Assembly: GCF_001484685.1 (NCBI RefSeq)
Contig: NZ_CP012200.1
Coordinates: 366,321-430,320 of the forward strand
Length of the DNA: 64,000 bases
Source of the DNA: Thermococcus sp. 2319x1
Lineage (GTDB): Archaea > Methanobacteriota_B > Thermococci > Thermococcales > Thermococcaceae
Direction of reading: 5' to 3'
The translations under genes were made by a program, and so were the position numbers. Positions within the stretch are counted from its first letter, which is position 1, and every line of letters begins with the position of its first letter. This document shows positions 36,055 to 45,679 of this stretch, one piece after another. The notes beneath the pieces were generated by a model. The model saw nothing but the letters and a program-made list of their open reading frames with translations. It searched no databases and was not told the DNA's origin.

Positions 36055-36564
36055 ATGGCAAGGAGATGGTGGAGGAGAGACATATGGGATCCGTTTGACA
36101 TAATGAGAGAGATTCAGGAAGAAATAGACGAGATATTCAACGAATTCTTCAGGGGTCCCAGACTCTGGAGCTACAGAACATTCGGCGAGCCAAGAGAGGA
36201 GTTTGAAATGAGAAGCGAGGGCGTATGGAGGGAACCATTCGTTGACATCTTTGACACCGGTGAAGAGTTCGTTATCACCTCTGAGCTTCCAGGAGTCAGA
36301 AAAGAAGACATCAAGGTAAGGGTGACAAGTGATACAGTTTACATAGAAGCCCAGGTCAGGAGAGAACAAGAACTTGAGAGAGAAGGTGCAGTAAGGATAG
36401 AGAGATACTACAGCGGCTACAGAAGGGTTATCAGATTGCCAGAGGAAGTCATCCCAGAGAAGGCAAAGGCCAAGTACAACAATGGTGTCCTTGAGATAAG
36501 GGTTCCCAAGAAGCACCCGACAAAGAAGGAAGAAAAAGAAGGATTTGAGGTTAAGATTGAGTGA
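36055..36564 (+). CDS. Small heat shock protein Hsp20
   Basis: A 169-residue alpha-crystallin-type chaperone that forms large oligomers and holds unfolded proteins at high temperature. The aromatic/Arg-rich N-terminus (M-A-R-R-W-W-R-R-D-I-W-D-P-F) is typical; the alpha-crystallin domain spans about residues 60-155 (S-E-L-P-G-V-R-K-E-D-I-K, G-V-L-E-I-R-V-P-K). ATG 36055 follows GGGAGGTGAT at 4 bases. Controlled by the Phr site upstream; the AAA ATPase downstream is the same neighbour as in P. furiosus. Confidence 0.95.
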   Translation: MARRWWRRDIWDPFDIMREIQEEIDEIFNEFFRGPRLWSYRTFGEPREEFEMRSEGVWREPFVDIFDTGEEFVITSELPGVRKEDIKVRVTSDTVYIEAQVRREQELEREGAVRIERYYSGYRRVIRLPEEVIPEKAKAKYNNGVLEIRVPKKHPTKKEEKEGFEVKIE

Positions 36565-36639
36565 TTCCTTTCGTTATTTTTGAATTTTTGCTTAAATAAG
36601 CGGTATCACGATCATCACACTAAAATGGAGGTGAGATGG

Positions 36640-39072
36640 ATGGCAGAAAAGAGAGAAACCAGGCTTAAAGTTGCTTCCGCTTACCAGAGGGATGTTGGTA
36701 GGGGGATTGTTAGGATTGATAGGAGTGCAATGAGAAAGATTGACGTCCAGCCCGGGGACATAGTGGAGATTATCGGTGCCAAAAACACAGCGGCAGTTGT
36801 TTGGCCCGCATATCCTGAGGATGAGGGGCTCGGCATAATTAGAATGGACGGTACAATAAGAAAGAACGCCGGCGTTGGTCTTGGAGACGAGGTGACCATA
36901 AGAAAGGCAGAGGTCAAGGAAGCACAGAGAGTTGTTTTGGCTCCTACAGAGCCCATTAGGTTTGGGCAGGACTTTGTTGACTGGCTTCATTCAAGGTTAG
37001 TTGGGAGACCTGTAGTCAGAGGGGACTACATTAGAATAGGTGTCCTTGGACAGGAGCTTACGTTTGTCGTCACGGCGACAACACCTTCCGGTGTAGTCCA
37101 GATAACGGAGTTCACCGAGTTCACGATCTCAGAGAAGCCCGTAAAGGAGGTCGCAAAGACACCGGCTCTGGGGGTTACCTATGAGGACATTGGTGGTCTC
37201 AAGGACGTTATACAGAAGATTAGAGAGATGATTGAGCTCCCCCTCAAGCACCCGGAGGTTTTTGAAAAGCTTGGCATTGAGCCGCCTAAGGGTGTTTTGC
37301 TTTATGGTCCTCCGGGTACTGGTAAGACTTTGTTGGCTAAGGCTGTGGCCAACGAGGCTAATGCTCACTTCATAGCGATTAATGGGCCGGAGATCATGAG
37401 CAAATACTACGGAGAAAGCGAAGAAAGACTAAGAGAAGTTTTCAAAGAAGCTGAAGAAAACGCTCCCAGCATAATCTTCATTGATGAGATTGATGCAATA
37501 GCGCCGAAGAGGGAGGAGGTTACGGGTGAGGTTGAGAAGAGGGTTGTTGCTCAGTTGCTTACCCTAATGGATGGTTTGAAGAGTAGGGGGAAGGTTATAG
37601 TTATTGGTGCTACTAATAGGCCTGATGCAGTGGATCCGGCTCTTAGGAGGCCGGGCAGGTTTGATAGGGAGATTGAGGTTGGAGTTCCAGACAAACAGGG
37701 AAGAAAGGAAATACTCCAAATCCACACAAGAGGAATGCCAATTGAGCCAGACTTCAGAAAGGTAGATGTTAAGAGAATCCTTGAGGAGCTTAAGCAGGAC
37801 GATAGGTTCAAAGAATCCGCCGAGAGAGCCCTTGAGAAGATAGACACAGTACCGGACAAGGACGAGGACATTAAGAGATTACTCAGCGAGATTGACGAAA
37901 GACTCTATGAAGAGGTTAGGCATCGTTTGATTGACCTTCTCCTTGAGGAGCTTGCTGAGAAGACTCATGGATTCGTTGGTGCCGACTTGGCGGCATTGGC
38001 AAGAGAAGCCGCAATGGCTGCGTTGAGAAGACTCATCGAGGAGGGCAAGATAGACTTCGAGGCAGAGAGCATTCCGAAGGAAGTACTTGAAGAGCTCAAG
38101 GTAACCAGGAGGGACTTCTACGAGGCACTGAAGATGGTTGAGCCTTCAGCTCTAAGGGAAGTTCTTTTGGAGGTCCCCAACGTTAGGTGGGAGGACATTG
38201 GAGGTCTTGAGGAGGTTAAGCAACAGCTCAGAGAAGCCGTGGAGTGGCCGCTCAAATATCCGGAGGCATTTATGGCCATGGGAATCACTCCACCGAGGGG
38301 AATTCTCCTCTACGGTCCCCCAGGTACTGGTAAGACTTTGCTGGCTAAGGCAGTGGCAACGGAAAGCGAGGCCAACTTTATAGGCATTAGAGGGCCAGAA
38401 GTGCTTAGCAAGTGGGTTGGTGAGAGCGAGAAGAACATAAGGGAGATCTTTAGGAAGGCAAGACAGGCAGCTCCAACCGTAATATTCATTGACGAGATTG
38501 ACGCTATAGCTCCGAGAAGGGGTACAGATGTTAATAGGGTTACTGATAGGCTTATTAATCAGCTTTTGACTGAGATGGACGGGATTGAGGAGAACAGCGG
38601 TGTCGTGGTTATTGCTGCCACAAACAGGCCTGATATCCTTGACCCGGCTTTGCTTAGGCCTGGCAGGTTCGATAGGCTTATCTTAGTTCCAGCCCCGGAT
38701 GAAAAGGCAAGGCTTGAGATCTTCAAAGTCCACACAAGAAATGTTCCGCTTGCAGAGGACGTCAGCTTGGAGGAACTCGCAAAGAGAACTGAAGGCTACA
38801 CGGGTGCTGACATTGAGGCAGTTGTGAGAGAGGCGGCATTAAATGCCATGAGAAGGGCAATAGCGGAGGGCATTATCAAGCCCGGCACAAGGGCAAGCGA
38901 GATTAGGCAGAAAGTCAAGGTTACAATGAAAGACTTTGAGGAAGCGCTCAAGAAGGTCGGCCCAAGTGTTGGCAAGGAGACGATAGAGTACTACAAGAAA
39001 ATAGAGGAAATGTTCAGCAAAGGTAGGGCTGAATTAACTAGAGGGGAGAACAGAGACAGGGGAGTCCTCTGA
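36640..39072 (+). CDS. CDC48/VAT AAA+ ATPase
   Basis: An 810-residue archaeal p97/CDC48 unfoldase. An N-terminal double-psi barrel domain (residues 1-180, substrate binding) precedes two AAA modules: D1 with G-P-P-G-T-G-K-T near residue 225 and I-F-I-D-E-I-D, and D2 with the same motifs near residue 560. Both keep Walker B D-E and arginine-finger regions (R-R-P-G-R-F-D-R and L-R-P-G-R-F-D-R), so both should hydrolyse ATP. ATG 36640 behind GGAGGTGA is the start. Heat-induced partner of Hsp20; it feeds substrates to the proteasome. The region coding the D1 and D2 cores uses noticeably different codons from the flanks. Confidence 0.96.
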   Translation: MAEKRETRLKVASAYQRDVGRGIVRIDRSAMRKIDVQPGDIVEIIGAKNTAAVVWPAYPEDEGLGIIRMDGTIRKNAGVGLGDEVTIRKAEVKEAQRVVLAPTEPIRFGQDFVDWLHSRLVGRPVVRGDYIRIGVLGQELTFVVTATTPSGVVQITEFTEFTISEKPVKEVAKTPALGVTYEDIGGLKDVIQKIREMIELPLKHPEVFEKLGIEPPKGVLLYGPPGTGKTLLAKAVANEANAHFIAINGPEIMSKYYGESEERLREVFKEAEENAPSIIFIDEIDAIAPKREEVTGEVEKRVVAQLLTLMDGLKSRGKVIVIGATNRPDAVDPALRRPGRFDREIEVGVPDKQGRKEILQIHTRGMPIEPDFRKVDVKRILEELKQDDRFKESAERALEKIDTVPDKDEDIKRLLSEIDERLYEEVRHRLIDLLLEELAEKTHGFVGADLAALAREAAMAALRRLIEEGKIDFEAESIPKEVLEELKVTRRDFYEALKMVEPSALREVLLEVPNVRWEDIGGLEEVKQQLREAVEWPLKYPEAFMAMGITPPRGILLYGPPGTGKTLLAKAVATESEANFIGIRGPEVLSKWVGESEKNIREIFRKARQAAPTVIFIDEIDAIAPRRGTDVNRVTDRLINQLLTEMDGIEENSGVVVIAATNRPDILDPALLRPGRFDRLILVPAPDEKARLEIFKVHTRNVPLAEDVSLEELAKRTEGYTGADIEAVVREAALNAMRRAIAEGIIKPGTRASEIRQKVKVTMKDFEEALKKVGPSVGKETIEYYKKIEEMFSKGRAELTRGENRDRGVL

Positions 39073-39249
39073 CCCCTTTCGATATTTTAATTTCCTATTT
39101 TTGATTCACGTTCTCAGTTCATCCTTTGGGCACTCAATTTGATTTCTTGCCCGTACTCATCGAAATCAATGTTTCTTTCTGTCTTTTCAAAACATGCCAA
39201 ACGGAATTGCTATTTGTAAGTTTAAACCTAAAAAGAAAAGGAGGGGCAT

Positions 39250-39750
39250 TCACTTCAAGAGCTTTACGAATTCCCTCATCCACGCGTATAAATCCCCGGG
39301 ATGTCTTGAACTTATCCAGTTGCCATCAACGACGACTTCCTTGTCAATGTACTCCGCACCCGCGTTTATGAGATCGTCCTTTATTGTGACAACACATGTT
39401 CCTTTTCTCCCCTTTAAAACTCCAGCAGAGATGAGTATCTGCGGGCCGTGGCATATTGTTGCTACTGGCTTTCCAGCCTCGAACATCTTTTTAGCTATTT
39501 CAACGGCCTTTGGGTTTATCCTAACTATCTCTGGAGCTCTTCCACCAGGCAATACGAGTGCATCGAATTCCTCTGGATCTACTTCCTCAAACAGCAGATC
39601 AACCTTTACAGAGTAGCCGTGCTTTCCAGTTATGGTCTCCTTCTTGTTACTCGCTATGTAGACCTCATGCCCCTCCTCTTTTATGCGGTGGAGGGGGTAT
39701 ATTAACTCCAAGTCCTCGAATCCATCGGCACTTAAAAACAGCACTTTCAT
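39250..39750 (-). CDS. pfpI: PfpI/DJ-1 family intracellular protease
   Basis: A 166-residue protein that assembles into hexameric rings with proteolytic or deglycase activity. The nucleophile elbow A-T-I-C-H-G-P-Q near residue 100 holds the catalytic Cys and His; the N-terminus M-K-V-L-F-L-S-A-D-G-F-E-D matches PfpI. ATG 39750 follows GGTGATAGCA; the open frame upstream to 39825 is not expected to be translated. It ends close to the end of the CDC48 transcript. Confidence 0.95.
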   Translation of the reverse strand: MKVLFLSADGFEDLELIYPLHRIKEEGHEVYIASNKKETITGKHGYSVKVDLLFEEVDPEEFDALVLPGGRAPEIVRINPKAVEIAKKMFEAGKPVATICHGPQILISAGVLKGRKGTCVVTIKDDLINAGAEYIDKEVVVDGNWISSRHPGDLYAWMREFVKLLK

Positions 39751-39896
39751 TGCTATCACCAATATAACGTTAAGACCAAAACTTAATAAGGGTTTTTGGT
39801 CAAAAGTGTGCAACACTTTAAGCAAGGTTTAAAAAGGGCTTCTCCTAAAAAACTTCGCGTCCGTGAGTAAGGGCGAGATTGCTTGAGGTGAGAGAG

Positions 39897-40313
39897 ATGG
39901 AAAAGCGCTTACCTGGAACGGTGAGAAGAGCTATAAGGGCTAAATATTACGATATTGAACCTAAAGCGTGGATTGGTAAGAGAGGGTTAGACGATAGCGT
40001 TATTGACGAGATCAATACTCAGCTTAAGAAAGATGGGATATTAAAGGTTGAAATAAAAAAAGGTGCTTTAATATCAACCCAGATGGACAGAAAAGCGATA
40101 GCAGAGAAAGTTGCAGAGCTTACGGATAGTGAACTTATTGATGTGAGGGGCAAAAGGTTTATATTGTTCCGTCCCAGAGAAGGATGGGAAAAGTATTTAA
40201 AGAAGCTCAGGCTTAAGGAACTCTCGAAAGAGAGACGGGAGGAAAAACCCGTTAAGAAAGTCAAGCTCGACATTGCTCAATTTAGGAAAAAGTTCAAGAA
40301 AGGGAGGGAGTGA
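39897..40313 (+). CDS. Conserved archaeal RNA-binding-like protein (YhbY-type, before S19e)
   Basis: A 138-residue basic protein. The first 90 residues (P-G-T-V-R-R-A-I-R-A-K-Y-Y-D-I-E-P-K-A-W-I-G-K-R-G) resemble the CRM/YhbY domain, an RNA-binding fold, including a G-K-R-G turn; a Lys/Arg-rich tail follows. ATG 39897 follows GAGGTGAGAG. Its stop is 3 bases from the S19e start, suggesting a role with ribosomes or ribosomal RNA. Assignment to CRM is moderate. Confidence 0.72.
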   Translation: MEKRLPGTVRRAIRAKYYDIEPKAWIGKRGLDDSVIDEINTQLKKDGILKVEIKKGALISTQMDRKAIAEKVAELTDSELIDVRGKRFILFRPREGWEKYLKKLRLKELSKERREEKPVKKVKLDIAQFRKKFKKGRE

Positions 40314-40316
40314 AGA

Positions 40317-40769
40317 ATGGCAACAGTTTATGACGTTCCCGGTGATTTGCTCGTTGAGAGGGTAGCTCAAAAATTGAAAGAGATTCCCGAAATAAAGCCA
40401 CCTGAGTGGGCACCCTTCGTTAAAACAGGCAGGCATAAGGAGAGACTTCCAGAGCAAGAGGATTGGTGGTATTATAGAGTGGCTTCAGTCTTGAGAAAGA
40501 TATACATTGACGGACCAGTTGGGATTGAAAGGTTAAGGACTTGGTACGGTGGAAGGAAGAACAGAGGGCACGCTCCAGAGCACTTCTACAAGGGAAGCGG
40601 AAGCATAGTTAGGAAAGCCCTTCAGCAGCTTGAAGCGGCAGGGTTTGTCACAAAGGTGCCTGGAGAGGGAAGGGTAGTTACACCAAAGGGAAGAAGCTTC
40701 CTTGACAAGGTAGCTACGGAGCTCAAGAAGGAGCTCGAAGAGGTAATTCCAGAGCTTAAGAAGTACTGA
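40317..40769 (+). CDS. rps19e: 30S ribosomal protein S19e
   Basis: A 150-residue small-subunit protein: [31 protein letters not shown] and [14 protein letters not shown] are all family marks. Starts directly behind the preceding gene with GGGAGGGA in its end. Part of the S19e-PDCD5 gene cluster typical of archaea. Confidence 0.97.
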   Translation: MATVYDVPGDLLVERVAQKLKEIPEIKPPEWAPFVKTGRHKERLPEQEDWWYYRVASVLRKIYIDGPVGIERLRTWYGGRKNRGHAPEHFYKGSGSIVRKALQQLEAAGFVTKVPGEGRVVTPKGRSFLDKVATELKKELEEVIPELKKY

Positions 40770-40839
40770 TGTTCTCTTGCTTTTTGGCTTTAATCAGTTT
40801 TTGGATACTTTTAAATATCATTTTATCCGGGGTGGTGTG

Positions 40840-41178
40840 ATGGCCGAGGATATAGAGGAAATCAGAAAGAGAAAACTTTTGGAGCTTCAGAAGAGACTTG
40901 CAGAGCAACAAAAGGCAGAAGAAGAAAGGGTAAGGCAGGAGATGGAGTTAGAGGCTCAGCTAAATGCTATAATGAAGCAAATTCTCACGCCTGAAGCGAG
41001 GGAACGGCTTACGAGGGTTAAACTCGTAAGACCTGAGCTTGCGAGACAAGTGGAGTTGATTCTCGCTCAGTTATACCAAGCCGGTCAGATAACCGAGAGA
41101 ATCACGGATGAAAAACTTAAAAAGATTTTAGCTCAAATAGATGCCAGAACGAGAAGAGAATTTAGGATTAAATGGTGA
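40840..41178 (+). CDS. PDCD5-like DNA-binding protein
   Basis: A 112-residue helical-bundle protein of the PDCD5/TFAR19 family (M-A-E-D-I-E-E-I-R-K-R-K, L-T-P-E-A-R-E-R-L-T-R-V). The archaeal form binds DNA non-specifically and is found next to S19e. ATG 40840 follows GGTGGTG, with TTTTAAATATC as its own TATA (about 40808-40818); upstream in-frame codons to 40777 would precede that promoter. Its stop overlaps the ribosome site of the next gene. Confidence 0.93.
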   Translation: MAEDIEEIRKRKLLELQKRLAEQQKAEEERVRQEMELEAQLNAIMKQILTPEARERLTRVKLVRPELARQVELILAQLYQAGQITERITDEKLKKILAQIDARTRREFRIKW

Positions 41179-41185
41179 CAAAAAC

Positions 41186-41455
41186 GTGAGAATTAGAGAC
41201 GTCATCAGGATACTAAATGAAAAGGGCGAGGTTAGTTTGGATATCTGGAAGCCATTATCGGCAAGAAAGAGCAGCGATGGAACCCTTGATATTCTTTACC
41301 GCAACCTTGTTGTTGGAAGTGAGAGAGATCCGGTTTTCCTTTGGGTGTATGTCAACGTCCTTGAAGACGATGTCAGAGTGCTTGAGAAGATCACCTTTAA
41401 AAAAGAGCATGTAAACTGGATAACAAATTCAATATTAAAGTTTGGAAAAACTTAA
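41186..41455 (+). CDS. Conserved Thermococcales protein next to PDCD5
   Basis: An 89-residue protein starting at GTG 41186 (R-I-R-D-V-I-R-I-L-N-E-K-G-E-V-S), with GGTGA 7 bases before; the frame is open from ATG 41141 inside PDCD5, but that start has no ribosome site. It has R-K-S-S-D-G-T-L-D-I-L-Y and F-L-W-V-Y-V-N-V-L-E-D-D. I recognise it only by its conserved position. Function unknown; the context (ribosomal and DNA-binding protein, then TFB) points to gene expression. Confidence 0.7.
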   Translation: MRIRDVIRILNEKGEVSLDIWKPLSARKSSDGTLDILYRNLVVGSERDPVFLWVYVNVLEDDVRVLEKITFKKEHVNWITNSILKFGKT

Positions 41456-41503
41456 GGTTTATATAAGGGAATTGACAAGTTTACTGACCGTGGGGGTGTA
41501 ATT

Positions 41504-42403
41504 GTGACTAAGCATAGGGTTTGCCCAGTTTGCGGTTCCGAGAAGTTTGTTTATGACCCCGAAAGGGGAGAGGTAATCTGTGCAAATTGTGGTTTTGTAA
41601 TTCAGGAGAACATTATTGATATGGGTCCCGAATGGAGGGCATTTGACGCTTCTCAAAGGGAGAAGCGTTCTAGGACTGGTGCGCCTGAGAGCATTCTGCT
41701 GCACGATAAGGGCCTTTCGACGGATATTGGTTACGACAGAAATGTTAAGGGCTTGATGAGGGAGAAGATTTACCGTCTCAGGAAGTGGCAGAGCAGGTTG
41801 AGGGTTAGCGATGCCGCCGAGAGAAATCTTGCTTTTGCCTTGAGTGAGCTCGACAGACTTGGTGCGAGGTTAAACCTTCCAAAGCACGTTGAAGAAGAGG
41901 CTGCGAGGCTTTACAGGGAGGCCGTTAGAAAAGGCCTTATTAGGGGCAGGTCGATTGAGAGTGTTATTGCTGCCTGCGTTTACGCTGCATGCAGACTCTT
42001 GAAGATTCCGAGAACTCTCGATGAAATTGCAGATATTGCCAAGGTCGACAAGAAAGAAATTGGCAGGAGCTTCAGGTTCATTGCGAGGAATTTGAATTTG
42101 ACTCCCAAGAAGCTCTTCGTGAAGCCGACTGATTACGTTAACAAGTTTGCCGATGAGCTCGGCTTAAGTGAGAAAACCAAGAGAAGGGCAATAGAGCTCC
42201 TTGAAAAGGCTTACGAGATGGGCTTGACGAGTGGTAAAAGCCCTGCTGGCCTTGTTGCTGCTGCACTTTACATAGCCGGTCTTCTCGAAGGAGAGAAGAG
42301 AACTCAGAGGGAAGTGGCGGAAGTGGCAAGAGTAACAGAGGTCACAGTAAGAAACAGGTACAAAGAAATAGTAGAGAAACTAGGGCTAAAGCTCCCACTT
42401 TGA
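41504..42403 (+). CDS. tfb: Transcription initiation factor TFB
   Basis: A 299-residue archaeal TFIIB homologue that bridges TBP-bound promoters and RNA polymerase. N-terminal zinc ribbon C-P-V-C-G ... C-A-N-C-G (residues 7-28), B-reader with P-E-W-R-A-F, then two cyclin-like repeats (about residues 115-200 and 210-299), the second with the H-T-H-like T-Q-R-E-V-A-E-V-A-R-V-T-E-V-T-V. It starts at GTG 41504 behind GGGGGTG. Thermococcales usually have two TFBs; this could be either. Confidence 0.96.
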   Translation: MTKHRVCPVCGSEKFVYDPERGEVICANCGFVIQENIIDMGPEWRAFDASQREKRSRTGAPESILLHDKGLSTDIGYDRNVKGLMREKIYRLRKWQSRLRVSDAAERNLAFALSELDRLGARLNLPKHVEEEAARLYREAVRKGLIRGRSIESVIAACVYAACRLLKIPRTLDEIADIAKVDKKEIGRSFRFIARNLNLTPKKLFVKPTDYVNKFADELGLSEKTKRRAIELLEKAYEMGLTSGKSPAGLVAAALYIAGLLEGEKRTQREVAEVARVTEVTVRNRYKEIVEKLGLKLPL

Positions 42404-42425
42404 GCTTATCTGGGAATTTGCTTTA

Positions 42426-43448
42426 TCATTTTTTAAACCAGCTGTCCAGCGTAAACTGTTTTCCGGCCTTAACTGTTTTTTTAAGCCTTTCTAAGCCGTT
42501 TTTAACTCTTTCTTCACTGAACTCGTGTTCATCACAGAGGAACTTTAATATTCCTTCTTCATCGGGCATTTTCCATTCGAGCTTGTATTCGTCTGTTGTC
42601 GGCGGGTTTAGGAAGAAGTCTTTTATTGCATAGAGATCAACGTCGCTCATTTTTTGGTACTTTGCCAGGGGATCCTTGGAGTATCTGACTATTTCAAGGG
42701 CTGTTTTTGGCCCAATCCCTTTTATGCCTCCGGGATTGTAGTCCGTTCCCACAAGAATTGCAAGTTCTATCAGCTTTTCCCTCGTTATCTTAAGCTCTTT
42801 TAATACCTCTTCAAGAACTATGAGCTCCGGTTTAACTTCCACGTAGATGTCCTTCCCGGGGAGCTTTCTTTTTCCAGTTATGGTGAGGTTCCTCACTAGC
42901 CTTGGTGTTCCGAAGAGGAGCGAGTCGTAATCCTGGCTCGCCGAAGCCCAAACGTGCCCTTTGGATGCCATATAAGCTGCCTGCGCTTCACCTTCGCTGG
43001 GAGCCTGCACCCACGGAATTCCCATAAGCTCTAAAAGCTTTTTAGCCTCCTCGATAAGCATCTCATTTACTTTGCTCGCCCGCTGTGCGTATTTCTTTGC
43101 CTCTTCGATATCACCTCTTGCCAGGGCCTCTTCCCATTTTTCCTGCGCTTCCTCCCTGGCTTCGGCTCTCTTTTCAAGCTCCTTTTTCTTGAACTCCGGA
43201 GGCTTCCCATCGAATACATACGCAGGCTTTATACCCACTTCCATTAGGTTTATAGTCCTGTAAAAAAGCCCCGAAAGGTGGGAAGTTATCCTTCCCTTGG
43301 AATCCATTAAAGGAGTCCCGTCTCGCTGCCTTATCGTTGAGAGGAACTGGTAGATAGCGTTAAATGCATCTATAGCAACTTTTCTTCCGTTTAAATTTTC
43401 AAGCTCAAGTTCTTTCCTCGGTAAAAGCTCACCAATCTGTACTCCCAT
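42426..43448 (-). CDS. fen: Flap endonuclease FEN-1
   Basis: A 340-residue structure-specific nuclease that removes 5' flaps in Okazaki fragment maturation and repair. It begins [10 protein letters not shown], has the conserved acidic residues ([30 protein letters not shown]) and the helix-hairpin-helix [10 protein letters not shown]. The C-terminus Q-F-T-L-D-S-W-F is a PCNA-binding PIP box. Its ATG overlaps the stop of the upstream PsiE-like gene (TAATG), so they are coupled. Confidence 0.97.
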   Translation of the reverse strand: MGVQIGELLPRKELELENLNGRKVAIDAFNAIYQFLSTIRQRDGTPLMDSKGRITSHLSGLFYRTINLMEVGIKPAYVFDGKPPEFKKKELEKRAEAREEAQEKWEEALARGDIEEAKKYAQRASKVNEMLIEEAKKLLELMGIPWVQAPSEGEAQAAYMASKGHVWASASQDYDSLLFGTPRLVRNLTITGKRKLPGKDIYVEVKPELIVLEEVLKELKITREKLIELAILVGTDYNPGGIKGIGPKTALEIVRYSKDPLAKYQKMSDVDLYAIKDFFLNPPTTDEYKLEWKMPDEEGILKFLCDEHEFSEERVKNGLERLKKTVKAGKQFTLDSWFKK

Positions 43449-43867
43449 TACTCACCACCTATCCTAATGTATAGATGCCCAAGTATAAAAAGCAATCCAC
43501 CGACGGCAAAGAGCTTTAATGCATCGAGCTCCCTAAAATCCGAGGCAACGATGAGCTTTTGGACAAGTGCCACGATTCCAACCTCAAGAATGTGGGATAT
43601 GCTCACACGGTGTTGCCTCAAATAGATTATCAAGATTCTGTAGGTTTCTATCAGGATAATTGTCACGAGTATGTTCGCAATCAGAAGTTTTGGGTCGTTG
43701 ACCTTGTAAGTTAGCTTAAAGTTAAGGTAGATGGAGTACAGGGTGAGGTAGAGTATGAAGAACAGGAACACCATAACAACTGCATCAAAGGAAATCTCTA
43801 AGGTTTTTCTGAAAAGCTTATGAATTTGGGTATATTGGGCTGTTTTTTCATCTTCAATCTTCGTCAT
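43448..43867 (-). CDS. PsiE-like small membrane protein
   Basis: A 139-residue protein with four hydrophobic helices (about residues 28-50, 60-82, 92-110, 118-136), matching the phosphate-starvation-inducible PsiE pattern ([11 protein letters not shown] and [10 protein letters not shown]). Function unknown. It lies in front of fen and is coupled to it by a 1-base overlap; the pairing with FEN-1 is likely positional only. Confidence 0.8.
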   Translation of the reverse strand: MTKIEDEKTAQYTQIHKLFRKTLEISFDAVVMVFLFFILYLTLYSIYLNFKLTYKVNDPKLLIANILVTIILIETYRILIIYLRQHRVSISHILEVGIVALVQKLIVASDFRELDALKLFAVGGLLFILGHLYIRIGGE

Positions 43868-44323
43868 CTCTATCAGCCTACCGGTGTGTTCATCACCCTC
43901 TCAGGGAGGGGAAGGGTCATCACCATTTTCTATTTTCTCTTCATGGCTTTAAAGCATTGCTCCTTTTTGTTAGATTATGGGATTTATGCCATTCAAAGCG
44001 ATCCCGGAAACCAATGATAGCTTGTAAACGTACATAAAAACCCTAGTTCTCACCACCCGTGAGGCAATCCCTCATCTTCACGGCCAGAATCGCCCCAAAA
44101 CCCTTATCCAAAAACAAGAAAAACCAGTGAACTTCTCAACAATCACCCGGAGTTTCTCCTTGACAACGCTCATATCATGAAGTTAGGGATCAACAGAGGT
44201 GATTACTCATCAAGATTTTTGATTTTTAATCTCTTCAAAGCTTAGCTTATTTTACTATTATAAATCAAAAAAGTTAAATAGTTTGGTAGATATAACGATT
44301 ATGAAAACTTTGTGGTGGTGTCA
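43868..44323. other. 456-bp AT-rich intergenic region before the protease gene
   Basis: No convincing gene. Short frames on the minus strand (M-S-V-V-K-E-K-L-R-V-I near 44170) run out quickly and match nothing I know. The right end carries TATA-like TTATAAATC (about 44257-44265) and TTAAATAG (about 44274-44281) and a GGTGGTG ribosome site for the protease. The base composition is more AT-rich than the genes to the left. Confidence 0.4.
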
Positions 44324-45679
44324 ATGCGGTGGAAACTGCTTGGTGTTTTGTTACTTGGTTTGTTGATTTTGAGTTCTTTTGGTAGTGCGGGAATTGGTAA
44401 CAGTGATAAGGACAAGGCTTGTCGGCTTGTGAGGTACTGGGTTTTTGAAAATGGGAGGTGGGTTGAGAAAAGTGAGCCCAGAGTTTGGTGGTACTGTCAA
44501 GAGCCTGAAAAAGTTAAGGGTTTTAGGGGTTTTGCATTTAGAGAAATGCCCTACGGATTGTTCAAGAGGCCTGATGTTGGTGTTTTACATCAAGCTGTAA
44601 GGGATTTGGCTGGTTTGATGGGAATTGATGAGCTTCATGGGGAATTCTCCGCCAATTTGCCTTCTTACGGAGGAATGTTTATTAACGAAGAGAAAGGATT
44701 AATTTTCGTGTACGTGAAGGATGAGAAGGACAGGGAGAAAATCAAACAAGCATTAGAAAAATACAGAGGAAAAGTAAACATAGTATTCCTAAAGAGTAAA
44801 TACAACTTTGAAGAACTGTTAAAGTGGAAAGAAAAGACAAGAGAACTTTTTAGAATCAAAGAACTTGAAGTTACAATGCTCGACGCCGATGAAGCCCACA
44901 ACACCTTAACCATCGGTTTAGCAGATGTAACACCAGAGAAATTGCAACTCCTTGAAAATGAATTAGAAAAAATAGGAATACCAAAAGAAGCAGTAAAGAT
45001 AGAGAAAAGAAAGCCAGGCATGCCTACGTTATCACCAACGGACAAATTTGATACTCTTATTGGTGGAATTAAAATAACTGCTCTCAGAGGATCATGCACG
45101 CTGGGATTTACATCCAAAATTAACGGAGAAGATTATTTTGTAACAGCTGCACATTGTGCAGAATTTGGGGTAACTGGAGAACCCGTATATCAACCCTGGG
45201 GTATTGGTTCATGGCGTAAAGTCGGAACCATTATAAAGAATCCACCCTTAAGTTCAAACTTTCCTTCGAGGCTTACAGATAGCATGTTAGTCAAAGTTTC
45301 GGGAAGAGATATTGATCACAGGGTTTACTCAAATTGGAATGTTATCGGAACGGCAGAAAGTTACGTAGGAGCCTATGTTTGTAAAATGGGAATAACTACA
45401 TACACAACATGTGGGTACATAACAGAAACACACAGTTCAATTGGTATTGACAGAGATAAGGACGGGTACACTGACTATTGGCTCTTTGATGTTGGTATAA
45501 CTTGTTGTATGGATAGTGATGAAGGCGATAGCGGTGCTCCGGTCTTTTATAAATCATACTACACAAACGACATCAGTATCGTTGGCATCCTAAACGGTAA
45601 GTACTACGATGGAATATATTACAGTGAAATCGATGGTATATTTTCAGAACTTGGTAATATGGAGGTGTCATGGAGTTGA
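44324..45679 (+). CDS. Secreted trypsin-like (S1, streptogrisin-type) serine protease
   Basis: A 451-residue preproprotein. Residues 1-24 (M-R-W-K-L-L-G-V-L-L-L-G-L-L-I) form a signal peptide, and about 25-240 a long charged pro-region, part of which (A-H-N-T-L-T-I-G-L-A-D-V) resembles pro-domains of bacterial alpha-lytic/streptogrisin proteases. The protease follows from about residue 245: His277 in V-T-A-A-H-C, Asp319 in L-T-D-S-M-L-V, Ser403 in G-D-S-G-A-P-V, a complete triad. Several cysteines suggest disulfides. GGTGGTG precedes ATG 44324. Such proteases are common in actinobacteria and rare in hyperthermophilic archaea, and base use is AT-rich, so acquisition by transfer is possible. 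The next gene starts before its stop. Confidence 0.88.
   Translation: MRWKLLGVLLLGLLILSSFGSAGIGNSDKDKACRLVRYWVFENGRWVEKSEPRVWWYCQEPEKVKGFRGFAFREMPYGLFKRPDVGVLHQAVRDLAGLMGIDELHGEFSANLPSYGGMFINEEKGLIFVYVKDEKDREKIKQALEKYRGKVNIVFLKSKYNFEELLKWKEKTRELFRIKELEVTMLDADEAHNTLTIGLADVTPEKLQLLENELEKIGIPKEAVKIEKRKPGMPTLSPTDKFDTLIGGIKITALRGSCTLGFTSKINGEDYFVTAAHCAEFGVTGEPVYQPWGIGSWRKVGTIIKNPPLSSNFPSRLTDSMLVKVSGRDIDHRVYSNWNVIGTAESYVGAYVCKMGITTYTTCGYITETHSSIGIDRDKDGYTDYWLFDVGITCCMDSDEGDSGAPVFYKSYYTNDISIVGILNGKYYDGIYYSEIDGIFSELGNMEVSWS

Noticed and set aside
44041-44200. Possible transposase end in the region before the protease
   Set aside because: Short frames on the minus strand stop quickly, and no inverted repeats or known motifs were found.
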